A stretch of 25,903 nucleotides of DNA from CAZSWR01 sp964610885 (GCA_964610885.1 CAZSWR010000051.1:1-25903), one strand, 5' to 3'. Positions 14,994-23,850 are shown, counted from the stretch's first letter. The notes: generated by a model not told the origin, from the sequence alone. Translations and numbers: made by a program.

Positions 14994-16061
14994 TTAGAAG
15001 GTTAGGCCGAAGCGAACGAACAGGAGATTCGACTTCCTGTATGGATTCTTCAAGTCGTTCGGCAAGCTGGGGCAACAAGTGATCTGTGGCAACGGCAAAG
15101 ACATGTAACGATAGCCCAAATCGATGGTGAAATCGCGTTTGCAATCGATTACGAAGTCATACCCGGCGCCGAAATCGAAGAAATACCTCTTGCCGAAGTA
15201 ATCTGCCTTCGATTGGAAATCGACTGGGACGCCAATATCGCCAAACAGCAGCCACGAATTGCAATTGTTCGAGAACGGGTTTGGTTTCTGGTTGAATGTA
15301 TAACGGCCGTGAAGGGCGACCGGAAAGAATGTGGATCCATCGACAGGCCACAGTCCGGTCATCACTCCAACTTGGAATTTCTCGCTTTTATCAAGAAATT
15401 TCACTGACCACATAGCGTTAATTTCGATGCCATAGAGCAACACAGACCCGCCACGGTCGGTACCGGCAAAGCTCGGCCCGTACGTGGTTCCCTGGCCCAC
15501 AGCTGCTGGGTAGTGCACCGAATCGGGTTTGGCCCGGAATCCGAGCATACCTTTTAGTTCCAATTTATCAAATATCCACCAGCCGTTGCGCACGCGGTCG
15601 CAGCAAAGGCAAGGCTCTGTGGGCCTCCACACCTTTTCAGAAGGAGTAAGCGGATTGCCCATGTTTGTGATTTCGAGTATGTTGTCCGTCGGGATGTTTA
15701 TCTCATTCGGGCAAGTAACGGAGATTGTGCGGATGTATCCGGGGAGCTTGGAAAAATCATCGCCGGGTTGGTAGTTCCGAACCGCGTCCAAGAATGGCAA
15801 TGCGCTGTCGCAGCAAGTGCGGACATAGTCAGTCTCGGGGACAAAGATCGGATTCAAATCCGTTTTGACCGACGTGATTTTTTGGCCCGTACACGGGTCG
15901 GTTACTGAATTCTTTAGAACGATGTTCCACCGAGCAGGCAACTGTTTGCCTGTCCTCTCCACTTCCTTGCACCCTGGGCAGTCAGAAGTTTTGCACCCTG
16001 CGGCCAGAAGCGGCAGAAGAAACAGCAGTAAAACCCGTAAAAGAGTCATCTGTTTAAACAT
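14994..16061 (-). CDS. Cysteine-rich lipoprotein with predicted C-terminal beta-barrel (355 aa)
   Basis: The ATG at 16061 follows AAAGGGAG with ideal spacing. The protein starts with a lipoprotein signal ending LLAAGC (Cys23). Residues about 24-155 are soluble and cysteine-rich (CPGC, TCC, EPCLCC). From about 160 to the end, alternating amphipathic strands (for example FFDFGAGYDFVIDC and FTIDLGYRYMSLPL) end in VRFGLTF, the terminal phenylalanine signature of outer-membrane beta-barrels. It therefore looks like a small barrel fused to a lipidated N-terminal domain, an unusual combination. There are 14 cysteines. First gene of the three-gene operon, about 570 bp from the divergent fhs gene, with a possible promoter at 16095-16124. 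No family recognised. Confidence 0.8.
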   Translation of the reverse strand: MFKQMTLLRVLLLFLLPLLAAGCKTSDCPGCKEVERTGKQLPARWNIVLKNSVTDPCTGQKITSVKTDLNPIFVPETDYVRTCCDSALPFLDAVRNYQPGDDFSKLPGYIRTISVTCPNEINIPTDNILEITNMGNPLTPSEKVWRPTEPCLCCDRVRNGWWIFDKLELKGMLGFRAKPDSVHYPAAVGQGTTYGPSFAGTDRGGSVLLYGIEINAMWSVKFLDKSEKFQVGVMTGLWPVDGSTFFPVALHGRYTFNQKPNPFSNNCNSWLLFGDIGVPVDFQSKADYFGKRYFFDFGAGYDFVIDCKRDFTIDLGYRYMSLPLPQITCCPSLPNDLKNPYRKSNLLFVRFGLTF

Positions 16062-16094
16062 AGCACTCCCTTTGATTAATAATTAATATTTCAA

Positions 16095-16124
16095 ATAGTA
16101 CAGTTCTAATGTAATACTTTTCAA
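16095..16124 (-). promoter_or_regulatory. Candidate sigma-70-type promoter of the lipoprotein operon
   Basis: On the minus strand TTGAAA (-35-like, plus coordinates 16119-16124) and TACTAT (-10-like, 16095-16100) are 18 bp apart and lie 34-63 bp upstream of the start codon at 16061. They match the E. coli consensus at 5/6 and 4/6. Bacteroidota sigma factors often prefer other motifs, so this is tentative. Confidence 0.35.
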
Positions 16125-16360
16125 TTAGTTCGCGCATCTCTGTATTCGATGATGCCGTATTTTATCTGTTTCGCTTGAATAATAAGAACAAAAATCAGTC
16201 CAAACTTATATATTATTAACGAGAATACAAAAGAAATGGTGTGCTGTAGAATATTTTTTTCTCATTGAAGAATAATCGGGGTAGGTGCTTCCAAAGAAAT
16301 TGGTACGACAATTTGGATTGGTAGCGCACTCTATCCTCTTCTATTTCTGCTATTTACATT

Positions 16361-16382
16361 CCCCATCCTTAGCAAGGAGGGG
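16361..16382. repeat. Intergenic hairpin (CCCC-TCCTT/AAGGA-GGGG)
   Basis: CCCC and TCCTT pair with AAGGA and GGGG around an AGC loop with a single bulged A. It sits about 250 bp upstream of the fhs start codon. This type of C-rich/G-rich palindrome is related in style to the arms in the repeats at 251-276 and 574-593. It may act as a terminator or simply be a dispersed palindrome. Confidence 0.5.
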
Positions 16383-16627
16383 TGCATGAAGGGCGGCAGC
16401 ACCTTCGAAAGGTTGAGGCTCTCAATTATGGCTTGCTTTATCAATTTATTTATCAGAATTATCTTCAATCAACGACTAATACATCCGCACGTCGTTCGTC
16501 GATATTCGTATCCGATTGGTGTGTGAGGGATTAATTGCATTGTTTTCCAAGGATTTCGAACCGAAAGGCAATTGAAACACAAAAGACTGAAAATTCAATT
16601 ATCTCATTACTATTTAACGGAGTTCCC

Positions 16628-18316
16628 ATGGCTGAATACCTTAGCGACATCGACATAGCGAAAAGCGCCACTCTGCTCCCGATCGACAAAATTGCCGAGC
16701 AGCTCGGGCTGGCCCCATCGGACCTAATTCATTATGGCGAGCATATCGCGAAAATTAAAATGCCTTCCATACGGCGCATACTCGATTCGCCCTCTCGCGG
16801 GAAGTTGATTCTGGTGAGTGCAATCACTCCTACCCCGGCCGGCGAGGGCAAAACCACAGTCAGCATCGGGCTGGCCCAAGCAATGAACAAAATCGGCCAC
16901 CGAACCACTGTCGCATTGCGCGAACCGTCTCTCGGGCCTGTATTCGGAGTGAAGGGCGGGGCGGCCGGCGGCGGGTATTCGCAAGTGCTACCGATGGAAG
17001 ACATCAACATGCACTTCACCGGTGATATCCACGCCGTTACCACTGCACACAATCTTATCGCAGCCGCGCTGGACAACCAATTGCATTTCGACAATCCGAA
17101 CCGCTTGGACACTCGGCAGCTCTCTTTCCGCCGCTGTCTCGACATGAACGACCGCTCACTGCGGAACGCCGTCATCGGCCTAGGCGGGAAGGTCAATAGC
17201 GTCCCTCGCGAAACAGGGTTCGACATTACGGCATCGTCGGAAATCATGGCAATCCTCTGCCTTTCGACGAGCTACAGCCAGCTGAAAGAGAAAATTGGCA
17301 ACATACTAATCGGCTTTTCGTACTCGGGCGATCCGGTCTATGCAAGGGATTTGAAGATCGAAGGGGCAGCCGCCGCGCTGCTGAAAGACGCTTTGCTGCC
17401 GAATCTGGTACAAACAATCGAAAACACTCCGGCATTCGTCCATGGCGGGCCTTTCGCGAATATCGCGCAGGGCACAAACTCCATATTGGCTACGAAGCTG
17501 GCACTTCAGACCTCGGAATATGTGGTTACCGAAGCCGGATTCGGGTTCGACTTGGGCGCCGAGAAATTCTTCGACATCGTCTGCCGGTATGGCGATTTCG
17601 CCCCTTGTGCAGTCGTGCTGGTCTCGACGGTCCGCGCGCTGAAGATGCACGGCGGAGTGCCGAAGGACAGACTATCGGCTCCGAATCCCGAAGCCGTGGC
17701 TGCCGGATTGGGCAATTTGGAAAAGCACATCGAGAGTATGCTCAAATTCAATGTGCACCCGATCGTTGCAATTAATAAATTCCACACGGACACGAACGAA
17801 GAAATTGATGTGATCAAAGGCCTTTGTAAACGCTTGGAAATTCGTTGCGCCGAGGCGGACCTATGGGCCAAAGGCGGCGATGGTGGCCTCGAGTTGGCCG
17901 AGATGGTTTCCCAGTTCAGCTGCTCTTCCTCGGCGGGTTGCCGGCCGAAGGCTTTGTATTCGCACGAATCGCCCGTCGAAGAAAAAATTCTGACAATCGC
18001 TCGGGAAATGTATGGCAGTTCGGCCGTGGACTATTTGCCCAAAGCCAAAACCCAGCTCAAGACGATCTCGAAATACGGTTTCGACAAATTGCCCGTCTGC
18101 ATTGCCAAGACGCAGAACTCTCTCTCGGACAATCCTGCACTGCTCGGCCGTCCGAAAGATTTCCTCGTTACCGTCAGGGAAATTCATATTTCGTCCGGTG
18201 CGGGCTTCCTCGTGCCAATTACGGGCGAAATAATGCGTATGCCCGGGCTGCCACAAGTCCCCTCGGCCGAAAGGATCGACATTGACGACGATGGAAATAT
18301 TTATGGTTTGTTCTGA
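16628..18316 (+). CDS. fhs: Formate-tetrahydrofolate ligase (562 aa)
   Basis: The enzyme (EC 6.3.4.3) makes 10-formyltetrahydrofolate from formate, THF and ATP, feeding one-carbon metabolism in the cytoplasm. Family signatures are intact: the ATP-binding loop TPAGEGKTT (69-77), the motif EPSLGPVFGVKGGAAGGG (99-116), DINMHFTGDIHAV (125-137) and the FGFDLGAEKF region. Length from this start fits the family's roughly 555-560 residues. The open frame reaches a TTG at 16535, but the ATG at 16628 is preceded by GGAG and begins at the conserved N-terminus, so the 31 extra residues are rejected. No other folate or Wood-Ljungdahl gene is adjacent, so whether it serves biosynthesis or an anaerobic formate pathway cannot be told. 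Confidence 0.96.
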   Translation: MAEYLSDIDIAKSATLLPIDKIAEQLGLAPSDLIHYGEHIAKIKMPSIRRILDSPSRGKLILVSAITPTPAGEGKTTVSIGLAQAMNKIGHRTTVALREPSLGPVFGVKGGAAGGGYSQVLPMEDINMHFTGDIHAVTTAHNLIAAALDNQLHFDNPNRLDTRQLSFRRCLDMNDRSLRNAVIGLGGKVNSVPRETGFDITASSEIMAILCLSTSYSQLKEKIGNILIGFSYSGDPVYARDLKIEGAAAALLKDALLPNLVQTIENTPAFVHGGPFANIAQGTNSILATKLALQTSEYVVTEAGFGFDLGAEKFFDIVCRYGDFAPCAVVLVSTVRALKMHGGVPKDRLSAPNPEAVAAGLGNLEKHIESMLKFNVHPIVAINKFHTDTNEEIDVIKGLCKRLEIRCAEADLWAKGGDGGLELAEMVSQFSCSSSAGCRPKALYSHESPVEEKILTIAREMYGSSAVDYLPKAKTQLKTISKYGFDKLPVCIAKTQNSLSDNPALLGRPKDFLVTVREIHISSGAGFLVPITGEIMRMPGLPQVPSAERIDIDDDGNIYGLF

Positions 18317-18463
18317 GAAAAAACAAAAAAGAAATGCTTGCGTGTTGATATCGCGCTTAAAAATGGTATTTGGAATTATACCCTTAAAAAACGTCGCAGA
18401 CTTTTTTTCATAGATCCATGGGCGGGTTTGGAACCCGCCCCTACATCTGTATAAATATCTGCG
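18317..18463. terminator. Convergent intergenic region with REP palindrome
   Basis: fhs (+) and dnaB (-) end toward each other across 147 bp. A perfect REP palindrome GGGCGGGTT-TGG-AACCCGCCC (18420-18440) with the CCTACA tail lies here. On the plus strand a run of T (18401-18408) precedes the palindrome rather than following it, so this is not a textbook intrinsic terminator, but the strong hairpin between convergent genes probably limits read-through in both directions. Its 26-base unit is identical to that inside the RAYT gene. Confidence 0.55.
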
Positions 18464-19915
18464 TTAGAAAGGTGCATCCTCTTCGTATCCGCCGAAGTCG
18501 TCGTTCATCGGTGGTGCCTCGAAATTGAGCGCGAGATTGTCGAAGAGAGTGTAATCCTTCAGGTAGGCGACCCTAACGGTGCCGATTGGGCCGTTCCTCT
18601 GCTTGCCGATGATGATTTCGCCGGTGCCTTCGGTGGGGACGCCGTCTTCGTAGTTCATGATTTTGTGCACTTCCGGCCGATTAATAAACATAACGACGTC
18701 GGCGTCCTGTTCGATAGAACCGGATTCGCGAAGGTCGCTCAGCATCGGGCGTTTGTCCGTGCGTGTGTCCACCGAACGGTTCAGCTGGGCCAGCGCCACG
18801 ACGGGAATGTCCAATTCCTTGGCCAATTGCTTGAGCGATCGCGAAATAATCGAGATCTCGCGCTCGCGGCTTTCGGCTCGGGGCGAATGAATCAGCTGGA
18901 GGTAATCGACCACGATCATCTCGATTTTGTGTTCGGCCTTCAGACGGCGGCATTTTGCGTGCAGCTCGGAAATTGTGATCGAGGGGCTGTCGTCGATGTA
19001 CATCGGCGCCACGGACAGCTTGCTGAGGCTTTGGACGATCTGGCGCGTGTCCTCTTGGGAGAGCTTGCCGGTACGGATTTTTTGCTGATTGATGCGCGCT
19101 TCGGAACTGATCAAACGGATGACGATCTGCACAGCAGCCATTTCAAGAGAAAAGAATGCGACAGGTTTCTGATGGTCGATGACGACGTTGCGGGCAATGC
19201 TCAGCCCGAGCGCAGTTTTACCCATCGAAGGGCGGGCCGCGATGATGATTAAATCTGACTTTTGGAATCCGCCAGTCATATTGTCCAATTCGAGCAATCC
19301 GGTGGCTACGCCTGTGATGCCGGAATTGTCGTGTTCGACCAGCTTTGCAATCATTTCGTAGGTCTTGTGCGCCAGGTCTTTCAGCGATGAGTAGCTGCGA
19401 TTGAACCTTTTTTCGGCGATATTGAAAATGCTGCGCTCTGCCTCGTCGATTTCGTCGAGCGCGTCGGTCGTGTCGTCGTAGCTGCGGGACAAAATGCTGC
19501 CGGCAGCGTTGATCAGCATTCGCTTCAGGTATTTCTCTTGGACTATGTATGCGTATTGCTCCACGTTCGCCGCGGTGGGCGTTTCGGTGGTCAGCCCGGA
19601 CAGATAGATGGAGCCGCCGACCTCTTCGAGTTTGTCCTGCCGGTTGAGTTCCTCGCCCAAAGTGAGCAAATCCACGTTCACGCGGCGGTCGAACATGGAA
19701 ACAATTGTTTCAAAAATGATCTTGTTCGCCGAACTGTAGAAGCTGTCCGATTCTATAACTTCGAGCGCTTTGGCGATGGCCCCGCCGTCGAGCATCATCG
19801 ACCCGAGCACGGCCTTTTCGGCGTGAAGCGCTTGGGGCGGGATACGCGAGCCGAGCGAGTCGTAGGTTACAGTTTGCTTTTTTTGCTGTTCGCGAAATGG
19901 TTTGTTGTATGGCAT
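18464..19915 (-). CDS. dnaB: Replicative DNA helicase DnaB (483 aa)
   Basis: The hexameric 5'-3' helicase that unwinds the chromosome at the replication fork. The N-terminal DnaB domain (about 25-130) begins IPPQALHAEKAVLGSMM. The RecA-like C-terminal ATPase domain follows, with Walker A ARPSMGKTA (227-235), Walker B VVDYLQLI (335-342), the LSDLRESGSIEQDADVV motif (392-408) and KQRNGPIGTV (438-447). Length is ordinary and no intein interrupts the Walker motifs. An acidic C-terminal tail (EEDAPF) completes the protein. The start lies only 4 bp after the stop of the upstream transglycosylase gene, suggesting co-transcription. Assignment is secure. Confidence 0.97.
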   Translation of the reverse strand: MPYNKPFREQQKKQTVTYDSLGSRIPPQALHAEKAVLGSMMLDGGAIAKALEVIESDSFYSSANKIIFETIVSMFDRRVNVDLLTLGEELNRQDKLEEVGGSIYLSGLTTETPTAANVEQYAYIVQEKYLKRMLINAAGSILSRSYDDTTDALDEIDEAERSIFNIAEKRFNRSYSSLKDLAHKTYEMIAKLVEHDNSGITGVATGLLELDNMTGGFQKSDLIIIAARPSMGKTALGLSIARNVVIDHQKPVAFFSLEMAAVQIVIRLISSEARINQQKIRTGKLSQEDTRQIVQSLSKLSVAPMYIDDSPSITISELHAKCRRLKAEHKIEMIVVDYLQLIHSPRAESREREISIISRSLKQLAKELDIPVVALAQLNRSVDTRTDKRPMLSDLRESGSIEQDADVVMFINRPEVHKIMNYEDGVPTEGTGEIIIGKQRNGPIGTVRVAYLKDYTLFDNLALNFEAPPMNDDFGGYEEDAPF

Positions 19916-19919
19916 TTAT

Positions 19920-20888
19920 TTACTCGCTTTCTTCGTCGGTTTCGTCTTCGTCGGTGGATTGTTGCCTGTTTTGCTTTATTTTGTCCATAAGCGTCAGCAC
20001 GGCATAGACATAGTCGTTACTATTGTTGTAATGAAAAACTGCTTTCCTTTGGTCATCCAAATTTTCGGTCCAGCCCTGGGTATGCAAATAGTTTGCAACG
20101 CTGAAGGCGGCATCCTCGGTGTTGAATAAATCAATCCTTGCATCGTTATTGCCGTCCGTACCGAGCGTCAGGTAGCTCGAAGGCAGGAATTGCGGCAACC
20201 CGAAAGCGCCGGCCCAAGAACCTTTGAGCGAATAGATATCGAGGCTGCCGGACTGGGAGATTTGTTGTAGCGATTTGATTTCCGCCAGCGCCCACGTTGA
20301 TTTCTTTTTCGAGCGGGCCTCGATCGTCGAATCCAACGAATGCAGGGCCTGCATGTCCCCGCGGAAGTCCTTGTGAGCCTGGTTTTTATTCATTTCCACG
20401 AATTCCCATTCGTCGGCCATTGCAGCGCTGGCAAATACGCTTGCCACGTTGTTCGATCCCAAAAAGTTCCCGTGTTTGGTCTCCACCCACATGATCGAAA
20501 CAATTGCCTCCATCGGAACGCAGTATATTGATTCGGCCCTTTGGAGCATCGGCAAATTTCTCCTCAGGAAGCGAAGGCATTTGTTCACGGAATATGTGTT
20601 GTAGTTCGACGAATAATCAGCTTTCTTCAGGAATCCGCCCACGTTCACGCGGACATAGCGGTCGTTGAACTCCACGGCAGGATTGCGAATGAACTCCAAG
20701 ATGAAAGTCGAATCGATACCGGAGTGGACAGCCTTTTCGACGAGTGGCTTGAAAAATATCAACTTAGAATCCGTATCGTTGATGACGGCCGGGGAAAACG
20801 AAATCCGCGTCGCGGAAAACATCAGCACCGCGAGCGGAATTGAAATAAGTAGAGTCAATCTCATTATATGTTTAATTCTCGGTTTCAT
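19920..20888 (-). CDS. MltB-type lytic murein transglycosylase (322 aa)
   Basis: A membrane-anchor or signal segment (about 9-27) precedes an SLT_2/MltB domain. The catalytic glutamate lies in IMWVETKHGNFLG (E136). The family motif GSWAGAFGLPQFLPSSY is at 223-239, followed by the calcium-loop-like TDGNNDARIDLFN (244-256) and the YNNSNDYVYAVL motif (about 287-298). It would cleave the MurNAc-GlcNAc bond of peptidoglycan to form 1,6-anhydro ends in the periplasm, aiding wall turnover or assembly of envelope machines. There is no lipobox, unlike E. coli MltB, so it is probably an N-terminally anchored or soluble periplasmic form. The acidic tail (DEDETDEESE) is unusual. It is 4 bp upstream of dnaB. 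The start is uncertain; an in-frame ATG at residue 9 is an alternative. Confidence 0.9.
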   Translation of the reverse strand: MKPRIKHIMRLTLLISIPLAVLMFSATRISFSPAVINDTDSKLIFFKPLVEKAVHSGIDSTFILEFIRNPAVEFNDRYVRVNVGGFLKKADYSSNYNTYSVNKCLRFLRRNLPMLQRAESIYCVPMEAIVSIMWVETKHGNFLGSNNVASVFASAAMADEWEFVEMNKNQAHKDFRGDMQALHSLDSTIEARSKKKSTWALAEIKSLQQISQSGSLDIYSLKGSWAGAFGLPQFLPSSYLTLGTDGNNDARIDLFNTEDAAFSVANYLHTQGWTENLDDQRKAVFHYNNSNDYVYAVLTLMDKIKQNRQQSTDEDETDEESE

Positions 20889-21334
20889 TTATACAATATA
20901 CAAAAAAGGCTGGCCGGTTTTGCCGCCCAACTAAACCCGAAAGATACGAAATGCAGAGAAGAAAACATAAAATTGTTGAAAAAAAGATTATCGAAAGAAT
21001 TGTGAAACTTTTGTAATCCTGGCGATACTTACCAACAGAAAGCAATTGAAAATTGGAAATGCCCAAAGATACAACAGTGGCGGAGGCCGCCTGGTTTTCG
21101 AGGGCAGCGCAAAGACAATTTGCTCCCCCGCGCCTCCGCGATGCTCGGAAGGAATCAGCTTTCTCGTTCTTTGTCCGCTATGGACTCGAAATAACAATAG
21201 AATTTTTGCTTGACTGCGAAGTTGCGATGGTTCGCCAAGCCCGAAGATACATTCTGTCCCAATTGTGGGGTGGCAAGGATTTGTATTATTTAATATAGAA
21301 GTTTTCAGTATTACCAATGTGTTAGGAACAAAAA
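20889..21334. other. Divergent intergenic region between mltB-like and receptor genes
   Basis: A 446-bp stretch with no recognised gene. A 79-codon open frame on the plus strand (21059-21298, starting MPKDTTVAEAAWF) has no family I recognise, a weak ribosome-binding site and competes with a minus-strand open frame over the same DNA, so I do not call it. A GC-rich inverted pair GCGGAGG/CCTCCGC (about 21082-21088 and 21136-21142) lies within. The receptor's AGGAAC ribosome-binding site is at the right end. Confidence 0.4.
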
Positions 21335-23779
21335 ATGAAAAGAAATCTCTCTTTTTGTGGGGCCGCGCTTTTGCTGTGCCTGTTTGCAATGCCGATCAGC
21401 GTTTGGGCAGCGCTGCACACGAGCATTAGCGGCCAAGTCATCGACGACGAAACAAAATTGCCTCTCAATTCTGCATCCGTGGCGGTCGTCAGGACGGCAG
21501 ATTCGGCTGTGGTCAAAGGAGCCAAATCCGACGCAATGGGCAGCTTCGAGATCAAAGACGTCCCCGCCGGAAATTACTTCCTCCGGGTTACTTACGTGGG
21601 CATGAGGACGAAGATCGTTACTCCGATCGTGATTTCCGAAGACAAACCCAGAGTTGAAATTAACCGAATCGAACTTGCTTCGGCCAATTTGCAATCGGAA
21701 AGCGTGGAAGTATTGGGCGAGCGCGCCCCGGTGGAATTCACAGCCGGCAAAACTGTTATCAACGTGGACAAAACGCTCGTCGCAAGCGGCGGAAATGCGC
21801 TCGACGTGCTGAAAACTTCGTCGGCCGTGGAGGTCTCGAACGAAGGGCAGATCTCTGTGCGCGGGTCTTCCAATGTCCAAATCCTAATCGACGGGAAGCC
21901 TTCGCAAGACTTGGGCGCGAACGCAGTCAATAAATTGCGCCAAATCCCTGCCGGTGCGATCAGCCGCGTGGAAATCTCCACCAATCCTGGCGCGAAATAC
22001 AGCGCCGAGGGCATGGGCGGCATCATCAATATTATCACAAAAAAAGACGACCGCGCCGGCATCAACGGCCTGTATTCGGGAGTGGTCGGCACCTCGGACA
22101 AATACAATTCGTCGCTGAACCTAAGCCGCGTCGATGGCGGTTGGAATACGTACATGAGCTATGATTTCTCGAAAGACATCAGCCCGATCGATTTGGTTAT
22201 TTCCCGCTCGGAAATCGCGAATCAAACCGTTACCGAATTAATCAAACAAACCGGAAGCCAACGCTCCGTTACCACTTCGCACAATTTCAAATTCGGAGTG
22301 GACTACGACGTGGACAAACACGACCTTTACCAAATCGTGGTGGGCGGCACAACGATTGCCCAAGACTTTGGCGTCAAGCTGGATTACGGATACTACGACG
22401 GGCAAAACACTCAAATCGAATCAATGAAGAAGAATGTCTTCCTCGAGCAACCCCACACGAACTACGAAGGTGGCGCCAGCTACAAACACACATTCAAAGA
22501 CCCGAGGAACACCCTTTCGTTCGATTCCTATTATGCGTATTGGAGTATATCGCCGAACACGGACGAAATTATGTATCGCTCCTCTCCCACCGCGCGGTAC
22601 TCTCCGGTGATGCGCAATAACAAGTGGTTCACGAAGATTAATGCAGCCGTCCTGCAATCCGATTATTCGCTTCCGTTTGCCACCGGCGGCAAGTTCGATT
22701 GCGGTTGGAAATCCGAAATGAACTGGCTCGATGCCTTTGTTTCGTCCAAAACAAAATACCTCGGCGAAGAAATATGGCAACCGGACAGCCTGACGATGGG
22801 AGACTTCTGGAACAATACAAACACACACGCGCTCTACGCCACCTATGCCGATTCGTGGATCGGATTCGATTACGAGCTTGGGCTGCGCGGCGAATACACC
22901 ACTTGCGAATCCAAAGATCGTTTCGCAGGCAAAAACTACAAACAGGACTATTTCAACCTCTTCCCGAATGTTGCTATCTCGTACAACCTGAGCGAAACGA
23001 ATGCTCTCGGACTGAGCTACAGCCGCCGCATTAACCGGCCAAGCGTTTGGCTTCAGAATCCGCTGAAGAACAATATCGACGAAATGAACGTCAAATACGG
23101 CAATCCCGCGCTGGAACCCGAACACATCGACTCCTACGAACTTAACTACATGCTCTTCGTCGACAACCACAAATTCACTCCGTCGCTATTCTACAAACGC
23201 CAAACCGATGCAATCAGCGGCTATTCGACGCTCGGCACGGACAACGTCATGTACATCACTTACGGCAACATTGCCACGGGCAGCTACTACGGCTTCGAGC
23301 TTGGATACCAAGGCCCATTGGCCCAGTGGTGCAATTGGATGGTGAACGCATCGTATTTCCGCTCGGAGGTGGAGGTCGCGCTTCGCGGAGCCAATTACAA
23401 GAACAGTAATTACTCGTGGAACGTGCGCTCCAGCATGAGCCTTTCCTTCGGCGGAGGTTTCAGCGGTCAACTCTTCGGGTACTATTCGCCCGAAATCGTT
23501 ACGACGCAGGGCACGCGCGACGCATTCTATTCGCTCGACGCAGCCCTCCGCTACGAATTCCTCGAAAGAAAAGCATTCGTAACGCTCAAGGTGGCCGATG
23601 TATTCAATTCAATCCAATACGGCGGTGCATCGACAGATCAAATGTTCACGATGAATACCAAGTACACTCCGAAATCCCAGATCTTCAGTTTGAATTTCAC
23701 TTACATCATAAACAACGGCTGGCGCAGCCAAGATAAGAAACCCAGAACCGACTCTTCGCCAGACATACAAATGATGTAG
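21335..23779 (+). CDS. TonB-dependent-receptor-like outer-membrane beta-barrel protein (814 aa)
   Basis: A signal peptide (1 to about 25) is followed by a carboxypeptidase-regulatory-like domain (about 29-113: ISGQVIDDETKLPLNSASV...). A TonB plug-like domain follows (about 125-237, with VQILIDGKPS, IPAGAISRVEI and GMGGIINIITKK), then a long beta-barrel (about 245-800). The layout fits the Bacteroidota outer membrane beta-barrel family (Pfam PF14905 type) rather than SusC. No SusD partner follows, and no clear TonB box is seen, so the substrate is unknown; small ligands such as metal chelates or peptides are plausible. AGGAAC precedes the ATG at good distance. It is monocistronic, with a terminator at 23805-23850. 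Confidence 0.92.
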   Translation: MKRNLSFCGAALLLCLFAMPISVWAALHTSISGQVIDDETKLPLNSASVAVVRTADSAVVKGAKSDAMGSFEIKDVPAGNYFLRVTYVGMRTKIVTPIVISEDKPRVEINRIELASANLQSESVEVLGERAPVEFTAGKTVINVDKTLVASGGNALDVLKTSSAVEVSNEGQISVRGSSNVQILIDGKPSQDLGANAVNKLRQIPAGAISRVEISTNPGAKYSAEGMGGIINIITKKDDRAGINGLYSGVVGTSDKYNSSLNLSRVDGGWNTYMSYDFSKDISPIDLVISRSEIANQTVTELIKQTGSQRSVTTSHNFKFGVDYDVDKHDLYQIVVGGTTIAQDFGVKLDYGYYDGQNTQIESMKKNVFLEQPHTNYEGGASYKHTFKDPRNTLSFDSYYAYWSISPNTDEIMYRSSPTARYSPVMRNNKWFTKINAAVLQSDYSLPFATGGKFDCGWKSEMNWLDAFVSSKTKYLGEEIWQPDSLTMGDFWNNTNTHALYATYADSWIGFDYELGLRGEYTTCESKDRFAGKNYKQDYFNLFPNVAISYNLSETNALGLSYSRRINRPSVWLQNPLKNNIDEMNVKYGNPALEPEHIDSYELNYMLFVDNHKFTPSLFYKRQTDAISGYSTLGTDNVMYITYGNIATGSYYGFELGYQGPLAQWCNWMVNASYFRSEVEVALRGANYKNSNYSWNVRSSMSLSFGGGFSGQLFGYYSPEIVTTQGTRDAFYSLDAALRYEFLERKAFVTLKVADVFNSIQYGGASTDQMFTMNTKYTPKSQIFSLNFTYIINNGWRSQDKKPRTDSSPDIQMM

Positions 23780-23804
23780 CCCGAGAATTGAGAGGCGAAT
23801 TATT

Positions 23805-23850
23805 AAATGGCTTCCATTTTCCTCGTGAGAGAAAAGAAGGAGGCCATTTT
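23805..23850 (+). terminator. Probable terminator of the outer-membrane receptor gene
   Basis: AAATGGCTTCC and GGAGGCCATTT pair at 10 of 11 positions plus one G-T, with an additional TTTTC/GAAAA stretch inside, giving a long imperfect hairpin 26 bp after the receptor stop codon. A short T-rich run (TTTTGCTTGTTT) follows. The position and structure favour an intrinsic terminator. Confidence 0.65.

Larger units (their letters stand above)
16062..16627. other. Divergent intergenic region between lipoprotein operon and fhs
   Basis: This 566-bp region serves two outward-facing transcription units. It is mostly A/T-rich with no credible open frame. It contains a candidate promoter for the minus operon (16095-16124), a hairpin at 16361-16382 and a smaller inverted pair GGTGC/GCACC nearby (16381-16405). 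I see no recognisable riboswitch ahead of fhs and no clear fhs promoter. Confidence 0.5.

Noticed and set aside
16535..16627. 31-residue N-terminal extension of formate-tetrahydrofolate ligase
   Set aside because: It starts at TTG without a ribosome-binding site and precedes the conserved N-terminus; the ATG at 16628 has GGAG at good spacing.
21059..21298. 79-codon open frame between the mltB-like and receptor genes
   Set aside because: No recognised family, a weak ribosome-binding site and a competing antisense frame. It could be a degraded gene, but I cannot support it.
22421..23170. 249-codon minus-strand open frame opposite the outer-membrane receptor
   Set aside because: It lies entirely inside the receptor gene, whose domain content is clear, and its translation shows no domain or signal. 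It is an antisense shadow of GC-rich codons.
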